Below the pieces are notes generated by a model. The model did no database searches. It was not told where the DNA came from and worked only from the letters and a program-made list of their open reading frames with translations. Positions 1 through 5,328 of a stretch of 5,328 nucleotides of DNA are shown one piece after another. The stretch covers positions 1 to 5,328 of the forward strand of contig JAEOTI010000583.1 in the NCBI GenBank assembly GCA_016839955.1, in the 5' to 3' direction. Position numbers and translations under genes: made by a program. Positions within the stretch are counted from its first letter, which is position 1; each line of letters starts with the position of its first letter. This DNA comes from Candidatus Hodarchaeota archaeon. Its GTDB lineage: Archaea; Asgardarchaeota; Heimdallarchaeia; Hodarchaeales; YT1-057.

Positions 1-2
1 AG

Positions 3-239
3 ATGGCAGTTGAAGATGAACAAGTAGATTTTTTTTATTTAATTGACAAAATTAAAAATGATATTAAAATAAGAAACAAAAAGGAATGGAAGAAAAAAAT
101 AGATTTCTTTGATTTTGTGAAAGATTTGTTCGAGTTTGCGTTCTATGTATGCAAATATGATCCGAATAATATGCCAAAAACCAATAGTGAACAAATGCAA
201 TTTAATCGAATGTTAGATGAGAAGCTCATAAAATTATAA
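3..239 (+). CDS. Small hypothetical protein, possibly the C-terminal end of a gene cut by the window edge
   Basis: This frame reads 78 codons from an ATG at the left edge to a TAA stop. Only two bases precede the ATG, so the frame may continue upstream and no ribosome binding site can be assessed. The product is rich in Lys, Asp, Phe and Tyr, with a predicted helical, partly basic middle (around KKEWKKKIDFFDF) and aromatic helices after it. I see no signal peptide, membrane segment, metal-binding motif or catalytic motif, and I do not recognise the family. The stop lies 7 bases before the first possible ATG of the DndD-like gene, so the two are almost certainly in one operon. In dnd loci the gene before dndD is usually dndC, a PAPS-reductase-like protein, but I see nothing here that identifies a DndC tail. 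It could equally be a small accessory subunit. Coding status is supported by the context and the clean frame; the function is unknown. Confidence 0.6.
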   Translation: MAVEDEQVDFFYLIDKIKNDIKIRNKKEWKKKIDFFDFVKDLFEFAFYVCKYDPNNMPKTNSEQMQFNRMLDEKLIKL

Positions 240-242
240 CTA

Positions 243-246
243 GAGG
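243..246 (+). promoter_or_regulatory. Candidate ribosome binding site (GAGG) for the DndD-like gene
   Basis: GAGG directly abuts the ATG at 247, leaving no spacer for that start. It lies 12 bases before the second in-frame ATG at 259, which is long but usable. This is why I prefer 259 as the start of the ATPase gene. Confidence 0.4.
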
Positions 247-258
247 ATGGGAAAACCA

Positions 259-2343
259 ATGGATCGTCAGTCTATATTCTATATCAAAAGGTTGTATATA
301 CAAAATTTTGGCCCATATCAAAAGGAGGAAATACTTTTTTCTGTAAATCCTAAAAAAAATATCACTATTATCCGAGGGGATCAAGGGAAAGGGAAAACAA
401 TGATTTTTCAGATAATGTGGTGGCTTTTATTTCCTGAGAGGGATGTTAAGACACATGAGAAGGAGATGTGCTTTCTTAGAGATAAGACAACTATGGAGGC
501 TGTGAAGAAAAACATTAAACCTTTACCAGATATAGGTAATATCATTGATATGGGGGGAATTCTGGAAATTGAATATATTGATAGATCAGGTAACAACATT
601 GAGTTTGAAATAAGTCGATTTAGAAAATATAAAGTTTTGGATATTAAAGAACAAATTCAGGGGCATGAGATCGTTTATGAATATGTAAAAAACTCAGACA
701 TACTTAATATAAATAAAAACTCTCAACCAATGGAATTTATTGAATTTTATAATCTGATGATTAAGAAGAATTTACCAGAAGCAGTAAGGAAATTCGTTCT
801 AATCTATGGGGAGGGTATCTCAAATATTCTATCTATGGAAAATACACGAGCAGTTAAAGATTATGCTCTAGGGATGTCTGATTTTCCCCGGATCAAAGCT
901 TTTGAAGGTTTACTTAACAATTATGAGAAAAGAGTCAATGATAAAAGAAGAAAAGAAACAAAAGGAATTAAAAAATTAGAGAATATCTCAAATGAAATAG
1001 ATGAATTGGAAAGTAAGAAAAGAGAACTTGAAATGAGGAAAAAATCGTTTATGCAAAGTTATGATGAATTGGAAAGTACCTTAGAGGAGCTTAATAATAA
1101 AAAAAGCAAAATTAAAGGAAAAGAAGAATTTATTAAGAAATTTAATAAAATATCTGCTGAAATTAAGATCCTAAAGGAGAGAAAAAAGGAAATAATTGAA
1201 GAACGCGAATTGAATTTACTAAAATATGGCCCATTAATCTATATGAAATCAGCAATGGAAGAATGTTTAAATGATATCGAAAATAAAAAGCGAAAAGGGA
1301 TTTTACCTGAATCTAAACTTGAGGCGGAGCATTATAAAGAAATTCTTAGAAGAAAAGACACCTGTTTGTGCGGGAAAGCATGGGATGACAAAACTCGAGC
1401 AGCTATAACCAAATTAATGAATAAAACACATAAAAGTAAAGTGGGAGATCAAGCAATTATTTTCGAAAGAGAATTAGAAATTTACCTAAATGAAGCAAAA
1501 GATGGTAAATTAAATCTCCAAAAAATTGAAAAGAGTTTTGTTGAAGTCAATGAGCAAATTAGAAAAAAAGAATTAGATTTAGAAGAAATAAACTTAGGTT
1601 TATTACCAGAAGAACGAAAAGAAGAATGGGCAATTAAGTTTCTAGCAATAGAAGATGCCTTAACAAAAACTGCAATTCAAATTGGATCTATCGAGAATGA
1701 AATAGGAAAAATCGATAATGAAATCAAAGAAATGGAAGATTTAATAAAAGAAAAGAAATCAAACCGTCAAAAATTTGAAGCTGAATTAGATAGAAAACCA
1801 AAATGGGGAAAAATAGGAGACAACGCGGAAATACTGCGAGAAATTATTGAAAATTCTGATGTCCACCTTGTAGATATTATTAGGGAAAAAACTCAGCAAG
1901 TTACAACCTCAATTCTTCATGAATTGGTATCTGATCCTGAAAATTGGTCAGATATTTCAATTACAGAATATTTGAATGGGTGGAGAATAGATGCGAACTG
2001 TCATGGAGTCTCGATCAGCAATACATCACGTGGTCAAACTCATGTATTGGGCTGGTCCTTCATATTTGCACTATCTAGTACCCTAGGAGTAATGTTACCT
2101 TTAGTCTTTGATTCACCATTCGTGAATATTGATGAAAAAACAAGATTTCAGGTTGCTAATAATCTTCCTAGAATATATGAGGGAAGACAATTGATCTTTT
2201 TTATGAAAGGAACAGAGTTTAATGGCCTAGATGATAATAATAACGACGTCGACCTCCAAGAGAGTATGAAGGAATACCTTGGGAAATCTTACATTATCGA
2301 GAATCCAACGAATTTAGATGCGTATATTAAAATGATATTATGA
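259..2343 (+). CDS. DndD-like SMC/Rad50-type ATPase
   Basis: The product is about 694 residues, close to the usual DndD length. Numbering from the ATG at 259, an N-terminal strand pattern (IKRLYIQNFGPY) leads into Walker A, GDQGKGKT, with the lysine near residue 46. Two charged heptad-like arms (about 235-325 and 395-515) flank a Cys-Leu-Cys-Gly motif at 369-372, which looks like the zinc-hook turn of Rad50/DndD proteins. The C-terminal half-ATPase carries a signature-like SRGQ (about 590-593), then Walker B and D-loop in LPLVFDSPFVNID (Asp 618, Asp 625). As in DndD-type proteins, the residue after the Walker B Asp is small (Ser) rather than the catalytic Glu of Rad50. DndD proteins are ATPases of DNA phosphorothioation systems; related SMC-like ATPases serve in several other defence systems. 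Assignment to the SMC-like ATPase class is strong; the specific link to phosphorothioation is inferred from overall similarity and the neighbouring genes. An ATG at 247 is an alternative start, but has no spaced ribosome binding site. The following gene begins within 15 bases of the stop. Confidence 0.85.
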   Translation: MDRQSIFYIKRLYIQNFGPYQKEEILFSVNPKKNITIIRGDQGKGKTMIFQIMWWLLFPERDVKTHEKEMCFLRDKTTMEAVKKNIKPLPDIGNIIDMGGILEIEYIDRSGNNIEFEISRFRKYKVLDIKEQIQGHEIVYEYVKNSDILNINKNSQPMEFIEFYNLMIKKNLPEAVRKFVLIYGEGISNILSMENTRAVKDYALGMSDFPRIKAFEGLLNNYEKRVNDKRRKETKGIKKLENISNEIDELESKKRELEMRKKSFMQSYDELESTLEELNNKKSKIKGKEEFIKKFNKISAEIKILKERKKEIIEERELNLLKYGPLIYMKSAMEECLNDIENKKRKGILPESKLEAEHYKEILRRKDTCLCGKAWDDKTRAAITKLMNKTHKSKVGDQAIIFERELEIYLNEAKDGKLNLQKIEKSFVEVNEQIRKKELDLEEINLGLLPEERKEEWAIKFLAIEDALTKTAIQIGSIENEIGKIDNEIKEMEDLIKEKKSNRQKFEAELDRKPKWGKIGDNAEILREIIENSDVHLVDIIREKTQQVTTSILHELVSDPENWSDISITEYLNGWRIDANCHGVSISNTSRGQTHVLGWSFIFALSSTLGVMLPLVFDSPFVNIDEKTRFQVANNLPRIYEGRQLIFFMKGTEFNGLDDNNNDVDLQESMKEYLGKSYIIENPTNLDAYIKMIL

Positions 2344-2345
2344 TT

Positions 2346-2353
2346 GAGGTGAT
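2346..2353 (+). promoter_or_regulatory. Strong Shine-Dalgarno sequence GAGGTGAT
   Basis: This 8-base match to the complement of the 16S rRNA 3' end lies just after the ATPase stop codon. Its GAGG core is 7 bases before an in-frame CTG at 2357, an ideal distance, and 34 bases before the first in-frame ATG at 2384, which is too far. It therefore decides the start of the next gene. Confidence 0.65.
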
Positions 2354-2356
2354 AAT

Positions 2357-2833
2357 CTGGAATTCAAAGAAACTAAGCTTGGAATGGCTTATTTAGAACC
2401 AAATGCATACCAAGCTTTAAAGGAAATAAAAGAACAAAAACCCAAACAATGTTGTTTTAAAGAAAGACTTGTAGATGGTTTTGTGATTGGAGCAACAAGA
2501 GCGTATGGAACAGGTAGAATCCCAAAAGGGATTGATCAAAAGAGAAGAAGCAATATTAACTTAGATGAGTTAGTTGATTCTTCATCAAAATTACCTAGAA
2601 GCAAGATTGAATTTATTTTGAAGTTAATAGCCTATTCTCATATGATAGATCAAACAGGAAAAGATGAAAAAAAAAGAGATAAGATTCACGAGATACTTAT
2701 AGACAAAGCAAGGTGGGTAAAAATAGCAGAGAGATATTTCAAAGGTGGATGGGAGATTCCAGATAAAGATAATTTTAAGGAAATATCTTATTCAGATTTT
2801 CCAGACTCAAAAATTATTGAAGAGTTATTCTGA
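2357..2833 (+). CDS. Small accessory protein, possibly of the dnd system-associated protein 4 type
   Basis: The product is 158 residues from a CTG start, or 149 from the ATG at 2384. I choose CTG because the only good Shine-Dalgarno sequence is correctly spaced for it; the added residues (EFKETKLG) look like a normal beta-strand start. The protein is soluble, mixed and lysine-rich, with no signal peptide or membrane segment. Visible parts are an N-terminal helix (YQALKEIKEQ), a Cys-Cys pair at about 32-33, and a segment FKERLVDGFVIGATRAYGTG followed by R-I-P. A helical C-terminal half follows (IEFILKLIAYSHMI, then a segment ending KGGWEIPD). The pattern Phe-x(3)-hydrophobic-Asp-x-hydrophobic-x(2)-Ala-x(3)-Gly followed by R-I-P recalls, from memory, proteins annotated 'dnd system-associated protein 4', which occur beside dnd genes. 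That is a weak, unverified resemblance. It is not an obvious DndE. It sits between the ATPase and the nuclease-helicase, suggesting a bridging or regulatory subunit. A run of nine A occurs at 2667-2675. Confidence 0.7.
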   Translation: MEFKETKLGMAYLEPNAYQALKEIKEQKPKQCCFKERLVDGFVIGATRAYGTGRIPKGIDQKRRSNINLDELVDSSSKLPRSKIEFILKLIAYSHMIDQTGKDEKKRDKIHEILIDKARWVKIAERYFKGGWEIPDKDNFKEISYSDFPDSKIIEELF

Positions 2834-2870
2834 AATACGTAATGTTAAGGACTCAATTTACGGGATTAAG

Positions 2871-5072
2871 TTGAATTTAAGGTCTTTAGATTTAAACATA
2901 GCATATACTAGAGGTATAGATGATCCTATAAATGATTTTATAATACCATGCTTGAATAACTCCAATTTTTTAAAACTAATATCTGGTTTTTTTTCATCGA
3001 AAGTATTTATAACATTATTTACTGGAATTAAACATTTTATATTGGAAAATGGTGGAGAAATCAACTTAATAGCTGGATTTCTTTATAAAGAGGATTTTGA
3101 TATTTGTAATATGACTGATGAGGAACTTAGTTCTTTTATTAATTCAGAAATAGAAAAAGATATTCTAAGCAAGGAATCTATGAAGAGAAATGATCATTTA
3201 AAATTGTTAGGATGGTTATTAAAACAGAAACGTCTTGAAATCAAATTAGGTATTCCTGTTGATAAAAATGGAAAATTAATGAAGGAATATGCTATTCTAC
3301 ACGAAAAAATTGGAATTTTCCATGATAATAATGGAAATATTGTATCCTTCAGTGGTTCCCCTAATATAACTTATAACGCATGGTTAAATAATCGTGAAGA
3401 ATTTAAAGTTTTTACAAGCTGGGGAGAGAGCTCAAAATATTGCTATCATGATTTAAAAAAATTCACAAATTACTGGGAAGAATTTGGAGATGAAATGTTA
3501 AGAATAATTAATTTTCCTATCCCAGTACGCAAAAAAATAGAGAAGCTTGCTCCCGAGAATCCAATTGAAATTGATTTTGCTGAAATTGATAGAATATATC
3601 TTCAAGAATGGATGAAAACAACAGTTACACAGATTTCGATAAAATTGGATGAAAAATCTGCTTGGAGATATAAAAAAGGATATTTAAAGCCAGAAATAGA
3701 ATTAATTAAACCTTTTCCCCATCAAAAGAAAGCAATAGAGTATTTATCAGTAAATAGATATTTAGGTTTTTTAAGTATGGCTACTGGAACGGGAAAGACC
3801 AAAGCTGCAATTCTTGCCAGTTACAGATTATATAAAGAGCTATTAAAAAAATCTAGACCATTATTAGTTGTAATAATAGTTCCTGAAATATATTTAGTTA
3901 ACCAATGGTACAAAGAGCTAATTGATTACTCCACTAACGTCATAGCTTGTCACAGTAAATCAAAATGGAAAGAAAATATTGAGAATGCTTTAAAAAGTTT
4001 GGTATTTGGACTAAACGATCATTTTTATGTTATAGCAACTCCAAATTCATTAAATCTAGATTGGTGGATTCGAATAGCCGAAATTGTAGAAGGAAATGCA
4101 GAAATATTATTTATAGGAGACGAAGCTCATAGCTTAGGTTCCCCAGAAAGGCTTTTCATTTTAAAAAGAATAAATCCGACGTATAGAATAGGATTAAGCG
4201 CTACTCCCCAGAGATATATTGAAACTGAAACTGAAAAACTTCTCAATTGGTTTTTTCTGGATGGAAAAATTAAGCTTTTTAATTTTGATATAAAAAAAGC
4301 TCAGAAATTAGGTAGATTAATGAGATTTTCTTATAAAATATACAAATCCTATTTATTAGATGAAGAATTTAGACAATTCATCGAAAGTACTAAACAGATT
4401 GCACGCGCTAGTGTTAACGCGGATAAAGATGAAAAAAGTGCGAAATTTTTCAGTCTATTATTGAATGAGAGAGCAGATATAATAAAAAAGTCTCTGAGTA
4501 AAATACAACTTATTCATGATTTAATCCTAGATTTAATTAAAAGCCACAAATTTGTTAGAACAGTTATATTTTGTAAAGATAATGACCAGATATCTTTGAT
4601 TAAAGAGATAGTTGAAAGAACCCGCAAAAAGTTTCCTCTCGAAATAAAACATAATATTGTGGTAGAAACAATAAGCGGTAAAGATGAATTGACAGAAAGA
4701 AAGGAAAAAATCGATTGGTTAATAAGTAAAAGAATTAACGCACTTTTTGCAATGAAGGTACTAAATCAAGGTGTAGATATCCCTTTACTTGAGAGAGCCA
4801 TATTCATTTCAAGTTCAGGTTCTCTCACTGAACATATACAGCGAGCTGGAAGGATATTACGCGTACATAAATCAAAGCCTGAAATCGTTGAAATTATTGA
4901 TTTCGTTATTGAACCATCTGATGATCAGATTCTAAAAGATTTAAATTCAGCAAAGAAAATAATTGAGATAGAAACTTCTAGAGTTGAATTTTTTGCAGAA
5001 TATGCTGAAAATCACTTTGAATTGAATAATTGGATCATTAAGCAGAAAAATCGAATCCTACCAAAAATATAG
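2871..5072 (+). CDS. PLD-like nuclease fused to a DEAH-box SF2 helicase (restriction-type effector)
   Basis: Numbered from the TTG at 2871 the protein has 733 residues. An N-terminal phospholipase-D-like domain (about 1-185) has FIIPCL (23-28), GFFSS (39-43), His-x-Lys (144, 146), Asp 152, a GSxN motif ending at Asn 165, and acidic Glu 176-177. The superfamily 2 helicase follows: FPHQ (about 282-285), motif I ATGTGKT (Lys 309), motif II DEAH (417-420), motif III SAT (443-445), motif IV VIFC (565-568), motif V with QGVDIP (633-638) and motif VI QRAGRILR (657-664). The architecture matches proteins annotated 'DNA phosphorothioation system restriction enzyme' and other defence nuclease-helicases; the expected role is ATP-driven tracking on DNA coupled to cleavage. 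Only one HKD half-site is present, so an active nuclease would need a dimer. The frame is open back to 2727 and a GTG at 2745 is possible, but that would overlap the previous gene by 89 bases. The first recognisable family-like residues begin near 2871, so the upstream part is probably a shadow. No ATG lies in a suitable place. Confidence 0.88.
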   Translation: MNLRSLDLNIAYTRGIDDPINDFIIPCLNNSNFLKLISGFFSSKVFITLFTGIKHFILENGGEINLIAGFLYKEDFDICNMTDEELSSFINSEIEKDILSKESMKRNDHLKLLGWLLKQKRLEIKLGIPVDKNGKLMKEYAILHEKIGIFHDNNGNIVSFSGSPNITYNAWLNNREEFKVFTSWGESSKYCYHDLKKFTNYWEEFGDEMLRIINFPIPVRKKIEKLAPENPIEIDFAEIDRIYLQEWMKTTVTQISIKLDEKSAWRYKKGYLKPEIELIKPFPHQKKAIEYLSVNRYLGFLSMATGTGKTKAAILASYRLYKELLKKSRPLLVVIIVPEIYLVNQWYKELIDYSTNVIACHSKSKWKENIENALKSLVFGLNDHFYVIATPNSLNLDWWIRIAEIVEGNAEILFIGDEAHSLGSPERLFILKRINPTYRIGLSATPQRYIETETEKLLNWFFLDGKIKLFNFDIKKAQKLGRLMRFSYKIYKSYLLDEEFRQFIESTKQIARASVNADKDEKSAKFFSLLLNERADIIKKSLSKIQLIHDLILDLIKSHKFVRTVIFCKDNDQISLIKEIVERTRKKFPLEIKHNIVVETISGKDELTERKEKIDWLISKRINALFAMKVLNQGVDIPLLERAIFISSSGSLTEHIQRAGRILRVHKSKPEIVEIIDFVIEPSDDQILKDLNSAKKIIEIETSRVEFFAEYAENHFELNNWIIKQKNRILPKI

Positions 5073-5105
5073 TATAGTTTTATAGACGATAAAGTAAAAA
5101 ACTTG

Positions 5106-5122
5106 GCTTGAAATAAACAAGC
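5106..5122 (+). other. Small hairpin downstream of the helicase gene
   Basis: GCTTG and CAAGC form a perfect 5-bp inverted repeat with a 7-base A-rich loop, 33 bases after the helicase stop codon. On its own it is weak. It may be the first element of a two-hairpin 3' end with the larger stem at 5126-5162. Confidence 0.3.
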
Positions 5123-5125
5123 ACT

Positions 5126-5162
5126 AATCTCAGGATTTCTCGAAAATGAAAATCTTGAGATT
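5126..5162 (+). terminator. Probable transcription terminator or 3'-end stem-loop
   Basis: The arms 5126-5138 and 5150-5162 are complementary over 13 base pairs with one G-U wobble, and enclose an 11-base loop. This is the strongest inverted repeat I see in the non-coding DNA. It stands 53 bases after the helicase stop, where the operon should end. It lacks a long T-run afterwards (only TTT then CGTCT), so it is an imperfect intrinsic terminator on the + strand. It could act instead as an mRNA-stabilising hairpin, or serve convergent transcription. Confidence 0.5.
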
Positions 5163-5235
5163 TCGTCTAAATTGTTGAACACCTCCTATGAAGTAAATTT
5201 GTAAAACTAAGAAATCTTGACCTTGGAAATCATCA

Positions 5236-5240
5236 AAGGT
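5236..5240 (+). promoter_or_regulatory. Candidate ribosome binding site (AAGGT) for the terminal partial ORF
   Basis: AAGGT ends 5 bases before an ATG at 5246. The match and spacing are plausible but short, and are the main support for treating that ATG as a start. Confidence 0.3.
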
Positions 5241-5245
5241 AATAA

Positions 5246-5328
5246 ATGAACCAGCAGACGATACGGAACATGCCACTTCTGTCGTCGAAGAAGGGCGTGA
5301 CAACCCTCAGGGAAGAAAGTAACAGCAG
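5246..5328 (+). CDS. Possible start of a new gene, cut by the right window edge
   Basis: An ATG preceded by AAGGT opens a frame of 27 complete codons that runs off the window without a stop (it begins MNQQTIRNMPLLSSKKG). The stretch is about 52% G+C by count, against roughly 30% for the rest of the window, so it probably belongs to a different module or a mobile element. I do not recognise the N-terminus. Two minus-strand frames are also open across it to the edge, as expected of a GC-richer sequence with few stops, so the strand is not certain. It might also be part of a structured RNA or an intron or transposon end: small inverted repeats such as CTTCT (5276-5280) with AGAAG (5289-5293) can be drawn. 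The call rests on the ribosome binding site and the open frame only. Confidence 0.3.
   Translation, partial: MNQQTIRNMPLLSSKKGVTTLREESNS

Noticed and set aside
408..599. Minus-strand 63-codon open frame inside the ATPase gene
   Set aside because: It lies wholly within a well-supported gene on the other strand, has no supporting context, and looks like a shadow frame.
2745..2870. N-terminal extension of the helicase from GTG 2745
   Set aside because: The encoded residues overlap the end of the accessory gene in another frame and show no family-like pattern; conserved-looking sequence starts near 2871. Kept only as an alternative start.
2858..3064. Minus-strand 68-codon open frame inside the helicase gene
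   Set aside because: It lies opposite the recognisable PLD domain coding region and has no independent evidence.
5181..5190. ACACCTCCTA, which resembles the 16S rRNA 3' end and is a Shine-Dalgarno sequence on the minus strand
   Set aside because: No properly spaced ATG, GTG or TTG follows on the minus strand, and no rRNA context surrounds it. An overlapping minus-strand GTG frame of about 50 codons runs into the helicase gene end and looks spurious.
5175..5204. Possible promoter (TTGAAC with a TTGTAA about 18 bases later) before the terminal ORF
   Set aside because: The -10 match is poor and AT-rich DNA gives many such matches by chance.
5207..5326. Minus-strand open frame of about 39 residues entering from the right edge
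   Set aside because: It could be the C-terminus of a convergent gene, but the sequence is unrecognised and the plus-strand frame has a start with a ribosome binding site; it cannot be decided from this window.
1..5328. CRISPR arrays, tRNA or rRNA genes, insertion sequences
   Set aside because: I saw no regularly spaced repeats, no tRNA-like or rRNA-like segments and no recognisable transposase on either strand.

Overview
The window is a compact, AT-rich (about 30% GC by eye) operon-like run of genes, all on the + strand. It is most consistent with an accessory defence locus of a low-GC Bacillota bacterium or a methanogen-like archaeon. Frequent ATA (Ile) and AGA/AGG (Arg) codons and a GAGGTGAT ribosome binding site fit either group, and the sequence does not decide between them.

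Layout: 3-239 is a small unrecognised ORF that may be the 3' end of a gene cut by the window edge. From about 259 to 2343 there is an SMC/Rad50-type ATPase of the DndD kind, with a Walker A motif, two long coiled-coil arms around a Cys-x-Cys hinge, an ABC signature and Walker B. From about 2357 to 2833 there is a small protein that I compare tentatively with the 'dnd system-associated protein 4' type. From about 2871 to 5072 there is a large protein with an N-terminal phospholipase-D-like (HKD) nuclease domain fused to a DEAH superfamily 2 helicase. This architecture resembles proteins annotated as 'DNA phosphorothioation system restriction enzyme'. Intergenic gaps are short (a few to about 40 bases), so the four genes are probably co-transcribed.

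Inferred joint role: an SMC-like ATPase, a small accessory protein and a nuclease-helicase are what one expects of a restriction module that detects and destroys invading DNA. It may be linked to DNA phosphorothioation (Dnd). No dndA, dndB, dndC or dndE can be seen here, so either they lie upstream of the window or this is a stand-alone or divergent relative. Two of the genes appear to use non-ATG starts: CTG for the small protein, and TTG or another unusual start for the helicase.

Downstream of the helicase, 5073-5245 is AT-rich and non-coding, with two hairpins, the larger being a 13-bp stem that probably ends the operon. The last 83 bases are abruptly GC-richer (about 52% by count) and can be read as the beginning of a new ORF preceded by a plausible ribosome binding site. 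They mark a likely module boundary, but I cannot name what begins there.
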